The position numbers and the translations under genes were made by a program. Below the pieces are notes generated by a model that ran no database searches, had not been told where the DNA came from, and saw only the letters and a list, made by a program, of their open reading frames with translations. Source: Sipunculus nudus (lineage: Eukaryota; Annelida; Sipuncula; Golfingiida; Sipunculidae). Taken from it: a stretch of DNA of 64,000 nt. Position 1 is the stretch's first letter. Every line of letters begins with the position of its first letter. Of this stretch, positions 32,847-47,800 are shown in pieces. The stretch covers positions 16,072,988 through 16,136,987 of the forward strand of contig CM049320.1 in NCBI GenBank assembly GCA_026874595.1, read 5' to 3'.

Positions 32847-32866
32847 CCACGCCCCCTGGTGGCTAT
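32847..32866 (-). promoter_or_regulatory. CTCF-like site of the A unit (22 copies)
   Basis: The minus strand reads ATAGCCACCAGGGGGCGTGG. The central CCACCAGGGGGCG is the textbook vertebrate/insect CTCF core. Starts of the 22 copies: 27768, 29038, 32847, 34117, 35387, 36657, 37927, 39197, 40466, 41736, 43006, 44276, 45546, 46816, 48086, 49356, 50626, 51896, 53166, 54436, 55706, 56976. All have the same orientation. Confidence 0.62.
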
Positions 32867-35800
32867 TTCCAAAAAATGAAAAACTGATTTCGAGATATTT
32901 ATAAATAACACAAAATATATCAATTTCAAAGCCATTGTTAAAAAAATGCAACCTGTAGGTCATATTTAATGAAATCTCGAAGACTCTCGTTTGGCGAGAA
33001 ATGGTGCGAGATTTGGCGAGACTTTCAGTTTTATCATGTCAAGCTGCCCATAAGGTACATAATGACCAAAACCAGACGTCTGTAGCTTAAAAATTGACAA
33101 AGTTACAAAAAATGGTCGTGTTATTTCCAATTTCCATGATTTTTGCCCAACAAATGTAACCATGGTAACGGCAAATTTAAGTAAGCTACATGTCAGAAGA
33201 AAGGCCAGGTGATGACGAAAAAAATGAGCTATTGCAGAAGTGGATAAGCCTATTTATGGCGAAGTTATGGTGCAAAAACCGTTAACCATACCTGTCGTGA
33301 CCTTGACCCTTGACCTTGGAGCAATGTTGACCAAAAACAATAGGGCACCTAGAAATTACGTTTTCGAACATCCCTGTAAGTTTCAAGGTTATTGTGGCAA
33401 AATTGTGGCCAGGAGAGTGGTGACAAACAAACAAACAAACAGACAGACAGACAAACAGACATACGCAACTGACCAATATGCTTGCGGAAATCGAAGATTT
33501 CCGGCAAGCAATAAAATATGGACTGTGCCTCCAACATGTATGATCATAGATGGGGCCCGGAGAGGCCGTCACGGACCGCTGCACACGCCGGCCGCCCACC
33601 GTAAGGACCCTGCCGCCACTTGCGGCGACGGCGAGTGTCTTCGTGGTATGGCGAAAAACGGCGCGAGATTTGACGAGACTAACAATGTGACCCCTGAATG
33701 TGACTGCGAGTGTCAGCCGCTATCCAGCGCTGCAAACCATGTGCCTGTAGCGTGAAAAATGACAGAATTATAGGCATTTCTTTGAATGGTGACGTGTTCT
33801 CGTTTCACGAGAAACGGTGCGAGATATGACGAGACTTGCGATTGAACAGCTTAGAACTAGAGGGATGCTGTCTAACGCCAAAAACCAGACCTTTCTATCG
33901 CAAATATCAACAGAGATAGAATCTGGAAAACTCCGAATTTTCAGATTGTCAAGTTTTACCCCAAAATTTGGTAACCATGGTAACGGCAGCACAAAGCAAC
34001 ATGTGCGAAGAGATAAGCCAATGTTCCTAGTTTCAGATACGACCAAAAAAAATGGTGTCACGTTTAATATTTTTTGAGATATTGCAGAAAAATGACATGT
34101 TACAGTGTTTCATGTACCACGCCCCCTGGTGGCTATTTCCAAAAAATGAAAAACTGATTTCGAGATATTTATAAATAACACAAAATATATCAATTTCAAA
34201 GCCATTGTTAAAAAAATGCAACCTGTAGGTCATATTTAATGAAATCTCGAAGACTCTCGTTTGGCGAGAAATGGTGCGAGATTTGGCGAGACTTTCAGTT
34301 TTATCATGTCAAGCTGCCCATAAGGTACATAATGACCAAAACCAGACGTCTGTAGCTTAAAAATTGACAAAGTTACAAAAAATGGTCGTGTTATTTCCAA
34401 TTTCCATGATTTTTGCCCAACAAATGTAACCATGGTAACGGCAAATTTAAGTAAGCTACATGTCAGAAGAAAGGCCAGGTGATGACGAAAAAAATGAGCT
34501 ATTGCAGAAGTGGATAAGCCTATTTATGGCGAAGTTATGGTGCAAAAACCGTTAACCATACCTGTCGTGACCTTGACCCTTGACCTTGGAGCAATGTTGA
34601 CCAAAAACAATAGGGCACCTAGAAATTACGTTTTCGAACATCCCTGTAAGTTTCAAGGTTATTGTGGCAAAATTGTGGCCAGGAGAGTGGTGACAAACAA
34701 ACAAACAAACAGACAGACAGACAAACAGACATACGCAACTGACCAATATGCTTGCGGAAATCGAAGATTTCCGGCAAGCAATAAAATATGGACTGTGCCT
34801 CCAACATGTATGATCATAGATGGGGCCCGGAGAGGCCGTCACGGACCGCTGCACACGCCGGCCGCCCACCGTAAGGACCCTGCCGCCACTTGCGGCGACG
34901 GCGAGTGTCTTCGTGGTATGGCGAAAAACGGCGCGAGATTTGACGAGACTAACAATGTGACCCCTGAATGTGACTGCGAGTGTCAGCCGCTATCCAGCGC
35001 TGCAAACCATGTGCCTGTAGCGTGAAAAATGACAGAATTATAGGCATTTCTTTGAATGGTGACGTGTTCTCGTTTCACGAGAAACGGTGCGAGATATGAC
35101 GAGACTTGCGATTGAACAGCTTAGAACTAGAGGGATGCTGTCTAACGCCAAAAACCAGACCTTTCTATCGCAAATATCAACAGAGATAGAATCTGGAAAA
35201 CTCCGAATTTTCAGATTGTCAAGTTTTACCCCAAAATTTGGTAACCATGGTAACGGCAGCACAAAGCAACATGTGCGAAGAGATAAGCCAATGTTCCTAG
35301 TTTCAGATACGACCAAAAAAAATGGTGTCACGTTTAATATTTTTTGAGATATTGCAGAAAAATGACATGTTACAGTGTTTCATGTACCACGCCCCCTGGT
35401 GGCTATTTCCAAAAAATGAAAAACTGATTTCGAGATATTTATAAATAACACAAAATATATCAATTTCAAAGCCATTGTTAAAAAAATGCAACCTGTAGGT
35501 CATATTTAATGAAATCTCGAAGACTCTCGTTTGGCGAGAAATGGTGCGAGATTTGGCGAGACTTTCAGTTTTATCATGTCAAGCTGCCCATAAGGTACAT
35601 AATGACCAAAACCAGACGTCTGTAGCTTAAAAATTGACAAAGTTACAAAAAATGGTCGTGTTATTTCCAATTTCCATGATTTTTGCCCAACAAATGTAAC
35701 CATGGTAACGGCAAATTTAAGTAAGCTACATGTCAGAAGAAAGGCCAGGTGATGACGAAAAAAATGAGCTATTGCAGAAGTGGATAAGCCTATTTATGGC

Positions 35801-38800
35801 GAAGTTATGGTGCAAAAACCGTTAACCATACCTGTCGTGACCTTGACCCTTGACCTTGGAGCAATGTTGACCAAAAACAATAGGGCACCTAGAAATTACG
35901 TTTTCGAACATCCCTGTAAGTTTCAAGGTTATTGTGGCAAAATTGTGGCCAGGAGAGTGGTGACAAACAAACAAACAAACAGACAGACAGACAAACAGAC
36001 ATACGCAACTGACCAATATGCTTGCGGAAATCGAAGATTTCCGGCAAGCAATAAAATATGGACTGTGCCTCCAACATGTATGATCATAGATGGGGCCCGG
36101 AGAGGCCGTCACGGACCGCTGCACACGCCGGCCGCCCACCGTAAGGACCCTGCCGCCACTTGCGGCGACGGCGAGTGTCTTCGTGGTATGGCGAAAAACG
36201 GCGCGAGATTTGACGAGACTAACAATGTGACCCCTGAATGTGACTGCGAGTGTCAGCCGCTATCCAGCGCTGCAAACCATGTGCCTGTAGCGTGAAAAAT
36301 GACAGAATTATAGGCATTTCTTTGAATGGTGACGTGTTCTCGTTTCACGAGAAACGGTGCGAGATATGACGAGACTTGCGATTGAACAGCTTAGAACTAG
36401 AGGGATGCTGTCTAACGCCAAAAACCAGACCTTTCTATCGCAAATATCAACAGAGATAGAATCTGGAAAACTCCGAATTTTCAGATTGTCAAGTTTTACC
36501 CCAAAATTTGGTAACCATGGTAACGGCAGCACAAAGCAACATGTGCGAAGAGATAAGCCAATGTTCCTAGTTTCAGATACGACCAAAAAAAATGGTGTCA
36601 CGTTTAATATTTTTTGAGATATTGCAGAAAAATGACATGTTACAGTGTTTCATGTACCACGCCCCCTGGTGGCTATTTCCAAAAAATGAAAAACTGATTT
36701 CGAGATATTTATAAATAACACAAAATATATCAATTTCAAAGCCATTGTTAAAAAAATGCAACCTGTAGGTCATATTTAATGAAATCTCGAAGACTCTCGT
36801 TTGGCGAGAAATGGTGCGAGATTTGGCGAGACTTTCAGTTTTATCATGTCAAGCTGCCCATAAGGTACATAATGACCAAAACCAGACGTCTGTAGCTTAA
36901 AAATTGACAAAGTTACAAAAAATGGTCGTGTTATTTCCAATTTCCATGATTTTTGCCCAACAAATGTAACCATGGTAACGGCAAATTTAAGTAAGCTACA
37001 TGTCAGAAGAAAGGCCAGGTGATGACGAAAAAAATGAGCTATTGCAGAAGTGGATAAGCCTATTTATGGCGAAGTTATGGTGCAAAAACCGTTAACCATA
37101 CCTGTCGTGACCTTGACCCTTGACCTTGGAGCAATGTTGACCAAAAACAATAGGGCACCTAGAAATTACGTTTTCGAACATCCCTGTAAGTTTCAAGGTT
37201 ATTGTGGCAAAATTGTGGCCAGGAGAGTGGTGACAAACAAACAAACAAACAGACAGACAGACAAACAGACATACGCAACTGACCAATATGCTTGCGGAAA
37301 TCGAAGATTTCCGGCAAGCAATAAAATATGGACTGTGCCTCCAACATGTATGATCATAGATGGGGCCCGGAGAGGCCGTCACGGACCGCTGCACACGCCG
37401 GCCGCCCACCGTAAGGACCCTGCCGCCACTTGCGGCGACGGCGAGTGTCTTCGTGGTATGGCGAAAAACGGCGCGAGATTTGACGAGACTAACAATGTGA
37501 CCCCTGAATGTGACTGCGAGTGTCAGCCGCTATCCAGCGCTGCAAACCATGTGCCTGTAGCGTGAAAAATGACAGAATTATAGGCATTTCTTTGAATGGT
37601 GACGTGTTCTCGTTTCACGAGAAACGGTGCGAGATATGACGAGACTTGCGATTGAACAGCTTAGAACTAGAGGGATGCTGTCTAACGCCAAAAACCAGAC
37701 CTTTCTATCGCAAATATCAACAGAGATAGAATCTGGAAAACTCCGAATTTTCAGATTGTCAAGTTTTACCCCAAAATTTGGTAACCATGGTAACGGCAGC
37801 ACAAAGCAACATGTGCGAAGAGATAAGCCAATGTTCCTAGTTTCAGATACGACCAAAAAAAATGGTGTCACGTTTAATATTTTTTGAGATATTGCAGAAA
37901 AATGACATGTTACAGTGTTTCATGTACCACGCCCCCTGGTGGCTATTTCCAAAAAATGAAAAACTGATTTCGAGATATTTATAAATAACACAAAATATAT
38001 CAATTTCAAAGCCATTGTTAAAAAAATGCAACCTGTAGGTCATATTTAATGAAATCTCGAAGACTCTCGTTTGGCGAGAAATGGTGCGAGATTTGGCGAG
38101 ACTTTCAGTTTTATCATGTCAAGCTGCCCATAAGGTACATAATGACCAAAACCAGACGTCTGTAGCTTAAAAATTGACAAAGTTACAAAAAATGGTCGTG
38201 TTATTTCCAATTTCCATGATTTTTGCCCAACAAATGTAACCATGGTAACGGCAAATTTAAGTAAGCTACATGTCAGAAGAAAGGCCAGGTGATGACGAAA
38301 AAAATGAGCTATTGCAGAAGTGGATAAGCCTATTTATGGCGAAGTTATGGTGCAAAAACCGTTAACCATACCTGTCGTGACCTTGACCCTTGACCTTGGA
38401 GCAATGTTGACCAAAAACAATAGGGCACCTAGAAATTACGTTTTCGAACATCCCTGTAAGTTTCAAGGTTATTGTGGCAAAATTGTGGCCAGGAGAGTGG
38501 TGACAAACAAACAAACAAACAGACAGACAGACAAACAGACATACGCAACTGACCAATATGCTTGCGGAAATCGAAGATTTCCGGCAAGCAATAAAATATG
38601 GACTGTGCCTCCAACATGTATGATCATAGATGGGGCCCGGAGAGGCCGTCACGGACCGCTGCACACGCCGGCCGCCCACCGTAAGGACCCTGCCGCCACT
38701 TGCGGCGACGGCGAGTGTCTTCGTGGTATGGCGAAAAACGGCGCGAGATTTGACGAGACTAACAATGTGACCCCTGAATGTGACTGCGAGTGTCAGCCGC

Positions 38801-41800
38801 TATCCAGCGCTGCAAACCATGTGCCTGTAGCGTGAAAAATGACAGAATTATAGGCATTTCTTTGAATGGTGACGTGTTCTCGTTTCACGAGAAACGGTGC
38901 GAGATATGACGAGACTTGCGATTGAACAGCTTAGAACTAGAGGGATGCTGTCTAACGCCAAAAACCAGACCTTTCTATCGCAAATATCAACAGAGATAGA
39001 ATCTGGAAAACTCCGAATTTTCAGATTGTCAAGTTTTACCCCAAAATTTGGTAACCATGGTAACGGCAGCACAAAGCAACATGTGCGAAGAGATAAGCCA
39101 ATGTTCCTAGTTTCAGATACGACCAAAAAAAATGGTGTCACGTTTAATATTTTTTGAGATATTGCAGAAAAATGACATGTTACAGTGTTTCATGTACCAC
39201 GCCCCCTGGTGGCTATTTCCAAAAAATGAAAAACTGATTTCGAGATATTTATAAATAACACAAAATAATCAATTTCAAAGCCATTGTTAAAAAAATGCAA
39301 CCTGTAGGTCATATTTAATGAAATCTCGAAGACTCTCGTTTGGCGAGAAATGTTGCGAGATTTGGCGAGACTTTCAGTTTTATCATGTCAAGCTGCCCAT
39401 AAGGTACATAATGACCAAAACCAGACGTCTGTAGCTTAAAAATTGACAAAGTTACAAAAAATGGTCGTGTTATTTCCAATTTCCATGATTTTTGCCCAAC
39501 AAATGTAACCATGGTAACGGCAAATTTAAGTAAGCTACATGTCAGAAGAAAGGCCAGGTGATGACGAAAAAAATGAGCTATTGCAGAAGTGGATAAGCCT
39601 ATTTATGGCGAAGTTATGGTGCAAAAACCGTTAACCATACCTGTCGTGACCTTGACCCTTGACCTTGGAGCAATGTTGACCAAAAACAATAGGGCACCTA
39701 GAAATTACGTTTTCGAACATCCCTGTAAGTTTCAAGGTTATTGTGGCAAAATTGTGGCCAGGAGAGTGGTGACAAACAAACAAACAAACAGACAGACAGA
39801 CAAACAGACATACGCAACTGACCAATATGCTTGCGGAAATCGAAGATTTCCGGCAAGCAATAAAATATGGACTGTGCCTCCAACATGTATGATCATAGAT
39901 GGGGCCCGGAGAGGCCGTCACGGACCGCTGCACACGCCGGCCGCCCACCGTAAGGACCCTGCCGCCACTTGCGGCGACGGCGAGTGTCTTCGTGGTATGG
40001 CGAAAAACGGCGCGAGATTTGACGAGACTAACAATGTGACCCCTGAATGTGACTGCGAGTGTCAGCCGCTATCCAGCGCTGCAAACCATGTGCCTGTAGC
40101 GTGAAAAATGACAGAATTATAGGCATTTCTTTGAATGGTGACGTGTTCTCGTTTCACGAGAAACGGTGCGAGATATGACGAGACTTGCGATTGAACAGCT
40201 TAGAACTAGAGGGATGCTGTCTAACGCCAAAAACCAGACCTTTCTATCGCAAATATCAACAGAGATAGAATCTGGAAAACTCCGAATTTTCAGATTGTCA
40301 AGTTTTACCCCAAAATTTGGTAACCATGGTAACGGCAGCACAAAGCAACATGTGCGAAGAGATAAGCCAATGTTCCTAGTTTCAGATACGACCAAAAAAA
40401 ATGGTGTCACGTTTAATATTTTTTGAGATATTGCAGAAAAATGACATGTTACAGTGTTTCATGTACCACGCCCCCTGGTGGCTATTTCCAAAAAATGAAA
40501 AACTGATTTCGAGATATTTATAAATAACACAAAATATATCAATTTCAAAGCCATTGTTAAAAAAATGCAACCTGTAGGTCATATTTAATGAAATCTCGAA
40601 GACTCTCGTTTGGCGAGAAATGGTGCGAGATTTGGCGAGACTTTCAGTTTTATCATGTCAAGCTGCCCATAAGGTACATAATGACCAAAACCAGACGTCT
40701 GTAGCTTAAAAATTGACAAAGTTACAAAAAATGGTCGTGTTATTTCCAATTTCCATGATTTTTGCCCAACAAATGTAACCATGGTAACGGCAAATTTAAG
40801 TAAGCTACATGTCAGAAGAAAGGCCAGGTGATGACGAAAAAAATGAGCTATTGCAGAAGTGGATAAGCCTATTTATGGCGAAGTTATGGTGCAAAAACCG
40901 TTAACCATACCTGTCGTGACCTTGACCCTTGACCTTGGAGCAATGTTGACCAAAAACAATAGGGCACCTAGAAATTACGTTTTCGAACATCCCTGTAAGT
41001 TTCAAGGTTATTGTGGCAAAATTGTGGCCAGGAGAGTGGTGACAAACAAACAAACAAACAGACAGACAGACAAACAGACATACGCAACTGACCAATATGC
41101 TTGCGGAAATCGAAGATTTCCGGCAAGCAATAAAATATGGACTGTGCCTCCAACATGTATGATCATAGATGGGGCCCGGAGAGGCCGTCACGGACCGCTG
41201 CACACGCCGGCCGCCCACCGTAAGGACCCTGCCGCCACTTGCGGCGACGGCGAGTGTCTTCGTGGTATGGCGAAAAACGGCGCGAGATTTGACGAGACTA
41301 ACAATGTGACCCCTGAATGTGACTGCGAGTGTCAGCCGCTATCCAGCGCTGCAAACCATGTGCCTGTAGCGTGAAAAATGACAGAATTATAGGCATTTCT
41401 TTGAATGGTGACGTGTTCTCGTTTCACGAGAAACGGTGCGAGATATGACGAGACTTGCGATTGAACAGCTTAGAACTAGAGGGATGCTGTCTAACGCCAA
41501 AAACCAGACCTTTCTATCGCAAATATCAACAGAGATAGAATCTGGAAAACTCCGAATTTTCAGATTGTCAAGTTTTACCCCAAAATTTGGTAACCATGGT
41601 AACGGCAGCACAAAGCAACATGTGCGAAGAGATAAGCCAATGTTCCTAGTTTCAGATACGACCAAAAAAAATGGTGTCACGTTTAATATTTTTTGAGATA
41701 TTGCAGAAAAATGACATGTTACAGTGTTTCATGTACCACGCCCCCTGGTGGCTATTTCCAAAAAATGAAAAACTGATTTCGAGATATTTATAAATAACAC

Positions 41801-44800
41801 AAAATATATCAATTTCAAAGCCATTGTTAAAAAAATGCAACCTGTAGGTCATATTTAATGAAATCTCGAAGACTCTCGTTTGGCGAGAAATGGTGCGAGA
41901 TTTGGCGAGACTTTCAGTTTTATCATGTCAAGCTGCCCATAAGGTACATAATGACCAAAACCAGACGTCTGTAGCTTAAAAATTGACAAAGTTACAAAAA
42001 ATGGTCGTGTTATTTCCAATTTCCATGATTTTTGCCCAACAAATGTAACCATGGTAACGGCAAATTTAAGTAAGCTACATGTCAGAAGAAAGGCCAGGTG
42101 ATGACGAAAAAAATGAGCTATTGCAGAAGTGGATAAGCCTATTTATGGCGAAGTTATGGTGCAAAAACCGTTAACCATACCTGTCGTGACCTTGACCCTT
42201 GACCTTGGAGCAATGTTGACCAAAAACAATAGGGCACCTAGAAATTACGTTTTCGAACATCCCTGTAAGTTTCAAGGTTATTGTGGCAAAATTGTGGCCA
42301 GGAGAGTGGTGACAAACAAACAAACAAACAGACAGACAGACAAACAGACATACGCAACTGACCAATATGCTTGCGGAAATCGAAGATTTCCGGCAAGCAA
42401 TAAAATATGGACTGTGCCTCCAACATGTATGATCATAGATGGGGCCCGGAGAGGCCGTCACGGACCGCTGCACACGCCGGCCGCCCACCGTAAGGACCCT
42501 GCCGCCACTTGCGGCGACGGCGAGTGTCTTCGTGGTATGGCGAAAAACGGCGCGAGATTTGACGAGACTAACAATGTGACCCCTGAATGTGACTGCGAGT
42601 GTCAGCCGCTATCCAGCGCTGCAAACCATGTGCCTGTAGCGTGAAAAATGACAGAATTATAGGCATTTCTTTGAATGGTGACGTGTTCTCGTTTCACGAG
42701 AAACGGTGCGAGATATGACGAGACTTGCGATTGAACAGCTTAGAACTAGAGGGATGCTGTCTAACGCCAAAAACCAGACCTTTCTATCGCAAATATCAAC
42801 AGAGATAGAATCTGGAAAACTCCGAATTTTCAGATTGTCAAGTTTTACCCCAAAATTTGGTAACCATGGTAACGGCAGCACAAAGCAACATGTGCGAAGA
42901 GATAAGCCAATGTTCCTAGTTTCAGATACGACCAAAAAAAATGGTGTCACGTTTAATATTTTTTGAGATATTGCAGAAAAATGACATGTTACAGTGTTTC
43001 ATGTACCACGCCCCCTGGTGGCTATTTCCAAAAAATGAAAAACTGATTTCGAGATATTTATAAATAACACAAAATATATCAATTTCAAAGCCATTGTTAA
43101 AAAAATGCAACCTGTAGGTCATATTTAATGAAATCTCGAAGACTCTCGTTTGGCGAGAAATGGTGCGAGATTTGGCGAGACTTTCAGTTTTATCATGTCA
43201 AGCTGCCCATAAGGTACATAATGACCAAAACCAGACGTCTGTAGCTTAAAAATTGACAAAGTTACAAAAAATGGTCGTGTTATTTCCAATTTCCATGATT
43301 TTTGCCCAACAAATGTAACCATGGTAACGGCAAATTTAAGTAAGCTACATGTCAGAAGAAAGGCCAGGTGATGACGAAAAAAATGAGCTATTGCAGAAGT
43401 GGATAAGCCTATTTATGGCGAAGTTATGGTGCAAAAACCGTTAACCATACCTGTCGTGACCTTGACCCTTGACCTTGGAGCAATGTTGACCAAAAACAAT
43501 AGGGCACCTAGAAATTACGTTTTCGAACATCCCTGTAAGTTTCAAGGTTATTGTGGCAAAATTGTGGCCAGGAGAGTGGTGACAAACAAACAAACAAACA
43601 GACAGACAGACAAACAGACATACGCAACTGACCAATATGCTTGCGGAAATCGAAGATTTCCGGCAAGCAATAAAATATGGACTGTGCCTCCAACATGAAT
43701 GATCATAGATGGGGCCCGGAGAGGCCGTCACGGACCGCTGCACACGCCGGCCGCCCACCGTAAGGACCCTGCCGCCACTTGCGGCGACGGCGAGTGTCTT
43801 CGTGGTATGGCGAAAAACGGCGCGAGATTTGACGAGACTAACAATGTGACCCCTGAATGTGACTGCGAGTGTCAGCCGCTATCCAGCGCTGCAAACCATG
43901 TGCCTGTAGCGTGAAAAATGACAGAATTATAGGCATTTCTTTGAATGGTGACGTGTTCTCGTTTCACGAGAAACGGTGCGAGATATGACGAGACTTGCGA
44001 TTGAACAGCTTAGAACTAGAGGGATGCTGTCTAACGCCAAAAACCAGACCTTTCTATCGCAAATATCAACAGAGATAGAATCTGGAAAACTCCGAATTTT
44101 CAGATTGTCAAGTTTTACCCCAAAATTTGGTAACCATGGTAACGGCAGCACAAAGCAACATGTGCGAAGAGATAAGCCAATGTTCCTAGTTTCAGATACG
44201 ACCAAAAAAAATGGTGTCACGTTTAATATTTTTTGAGATATTGCAGAAAAATGACATGTTACAGTGTTTCATGTACCACGCCCCCTGGTGGCTATTTCCA
44301 AAAAATGAAAAACTGATTTCGAGATATTTATAAATAACACAAAATATATCAATTTCAAAGCCATTGTTAAAAAAATGCAACCTGTAGGTCATATTTAATG
44401 AAATCTCGAAGACTCTCGTTTGGCGAGAAATGGTGCGAGATTTGGCGAGACTTTCAGTTTTATCATGTCAAGCTGCCCATAAGGTACATAATGACCAAAA
44501 CCAGACGTCTGTAGCTTAAAAATTGACAAAGTTACAAAAAATGGTCGTGTTATTTCCAATTTCCATGATTTTTGCCCAACAAATGTAACCATGGTAACGG
44601 CAAATTTAAGTAAGCTACATGTCAGAAGAAAGGCCAGGTGATGACGAAAAAAATGAGCTATTGCAGAAGTGGATAAGCCTATTTATGGCGAAGTTATGGT
44701 GCAAAAACCGTTAACCATACCTGTCGTGACCTTGACCCTTGACCTTGGAGCAATGTTGACCAAAAACAATAGGGCACCTAGAAATTACGTTTTCGAACAT

Positions 44801-47800
44801 CCCTGTAAGTTTCAAGGTTATTGTGGCAAAATTGTGGCCAGGAGAGTGGTGACAAACAAACAAACAAACAGACAGACAGACAAACAGACATACGCAACTG
44901 ACCAATATGCTTGCGGAAATCGAAGATTTCCGGCAAGCAATAAAATATGGACTGTGCCTCCAACATGTATGATCATAGATGGGGCCCGGAGAGGCCGTCA
45001 CGGACCGCTGCACACGCCGGCCGCCCACCGTAAGGACCCTGCCGCCACTTGCGGCGACGGCGAGTGTCTTCGTGGTATGGCGAAAAACGGCGCGAGATTT
45101 GACGAGACTAACAATGTGACCCCTGAATGTGACTGCGAGTGTCAGCCGCTATCCAGCGCTGCAAACCATGTGCCTGTAGCGTGAAAAATGACAGAATTAT
45201 AGGCATTTCTTTGAATGGTGACGTGTTCTCGTTTCACGAGAAACGGTGCGAGATATGACGAGACTTGCGATTGAACAGCTTAGAACTAGAGGGATGCTGT
45301 CTAACGCCAAAAACCAGACCTTTCTATCGCAAATATCAACAGAGATAGAATCTGGAAAACTCCGAATTTTCAGATTGTCAAGTTTTACCCCAAAATTTGG
45401 TAACCATGGTAACGGCAGCACAAAGCAACATGTGCGAAGAGATAAGCCAATGTTCCTAGTTTCAGATACGACCAAAAAAAATGGTGTCACGTTTAATATT
45501 TTTTGAGATATTGCAGAAAAATGACATGTTACAGTGTTTCATGTACCACGCCCCCTGGTGGCTATTTCCAAAAAATGAAAAACTGATTTCGAGATATTTA
45601 TAAATAACACAAAATATATCAATTTCAAAGCCATTGTTAAAAAAATGCAACCTGTAGGTCATATTTAATGAAATCTCGAAGACTCTCGTTTGGCGAGAAA
45701 TGGTGCGAGATTTGGCGAGACTTTCAGTTTTATCATGTCAAGCTGCCCATAAGGTACATAATGACCAAAACCAGACGTCTGTAGCTTAAAAATTGACAAA
45801 GTTACAAAAAATGGTCGTGTTATTTCCAATTTCCATGATTTTTGCCCAACAAATGTAACCATGGTAACGGCAAATTTAAGTAAGCTACATGTCAGAAGAA
45901 AGGCCAGGTGATGACGAAAAAAATGAGCTATTGCAGAAGTGGATAAGCCTATTTATGGCGAAGTTATGGTGCAAAAACCGTTAACCATACCTGTCGTGAC
46001 CTTGACCCTTGACCTTGGAGCAATGTTGACCAAAAACAATAGGGCACCTAGAAATTACGTTTTCGAACATCCCTGTAAGTTTCAAGGTTATTGTGGCAAA
46101 ATTGTGGCCAGGAGAGTGGTGACAAACAAACAAACAAACAGACAGACAGACAAACAGACATACGCAACTGACCAATATGCTTGCGGAAATCGAAGATTTC
46201 CGGCAAGCAATAAAATATGGACTGTGCCTCCAACATGTATGATCATAGATGGGGCCCGGAGAGGCCGTCACGGACCGCTGCACACGCCGGCCGCCCACCG
46301 TAAGGACCCTGCCGCCACTTGCGGCGACGGCGAGTGTCTTCGTGGTATGGCGAAAAACGGCGCGAGATTTGACGAGACTAACAATGTGACCCCTGAATGT
46401 GACTGCGAGTGTCAGCCGCTATCCAGCGCTGCAAACCATGTGCCTGTAGCGTGAAAAATGACAGAATTATAGGCATTTCTTTGAATGGTGACGTGTTCTC
46501 GTTTCACGAGAAACGGTGCGAGATATGACGAGACTTGCGATTGAACAGCTTAGAACTAGAGGGATGCTGTCTAACGCCAAAAACCAGACCTTTCTATCGC
46601 AAATATCAACAGAGATAGAATCTGGAAAACTCCGAATTTTCAGATTGTCAAGTTTTACCCCAAAATTTGGTAACCATGGTAACGGCAGCACAAAGCAACA
46701 TGTGCGAAGAGATAAGCCAATGTTCCTAGTTTCAGATACGACCAAAAAAAATGGTGTCACGTTTAATATTTTTTGAGATATTGCAGAAAAATGACATGTT
46801 ACAGTGTTTCATGTACCACGCCCCCTGGTGGCTATTTCCAAAAAATGAAAAACTGATTTCGAGATATTTATAAATAACACAAAATATATCAATTTCAAAG
46901 CCATTGTTAAAAAAATGCAACCTGTAGGTCATATTTAATGAAATCTCGAAGACTCTCGTTTGGCGAGAAATGGTGCGAGATTTGGCGAGACTTTCAGTTT
47001 TATCATGTCAAGCTGCCCATAAGGTACATAATGACCAAAACCAGACGTCTGTAGCTTAAAAATTGACAAAGTTACAAAAAATGGTCGTGTTATTTCCAAT
47101 TTCCATGATTTTTGCCCAACAAATGTAACCATGGTAACGGCAAATTTAAGTAAGCTACATGTCAGAAGAAAGGCCAGGTGATGACGAAAAAAATGAGCTA
47201 TTGCAGAAGTGGATAAGCCTATTTATGGCGAAGTTATGGTGCAAAAACCGTTAACCATACCTGTCGTGACCTTGACCCTTGACCTTGGAGCAATGTTGAC
47301 CAAAAACAATAGGGCACCTAGAAATTACGTTTTCGAACATCCCTGTAAGTTTCAAGGTTATTGTGGCAAAATTGTGGCCAGGAGAGTGGTGACAAACAAA
47401 CAAACAAACAGACAGACAGACAAACAGACATACGCAACTGACCAATATGCTTGCGGAAATCGAAGATTTCCGGCAAGCAATAAAATATGGACTGTGCCTC
47501 CAACATGTATGATCATAGATGGGGCCCGGAGAGGCCGTCACGGACCGCTGCACACGCCGGCCGCCCACCGTAAGGACCCTGCCGCCACTTGCGGCGACGG
47601 CGAGTGTCTTCGTGGTATGGCGAAAAACGGCGCGAGATTTGACGAGACTAACAATGTGACCCCTGAATGTGACTGCGAGTGTCAGCCGCTATCCAGCGCT
47701 GCAAACCATGTGCCTGTAGCGTGAAAAATGACAGAATTATAGGCATTTCTTTGAATGGTGACGTGTTCTCGTTTCACGAGAAACGGTGCGAGATATGACG

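Larger units (their letters stand above)
31677..32946 (+). repeat. Reference A unit (first complete unit after the insertion)
   Basis: Runs from TGCAACCTGTAGGTCAT to the poly-A tract before the next copy of the same sequence at 32947. Add multiples of 1270 (minus one beyond 39267) for the other units. It includes three copies of the core motif CTCG-TTT-CGAGAAAxGGTGCGAGAT at about 31715, 32388 (GCGCGAGATTTGACGAGAC form) and 32528. Confidence 0.92.
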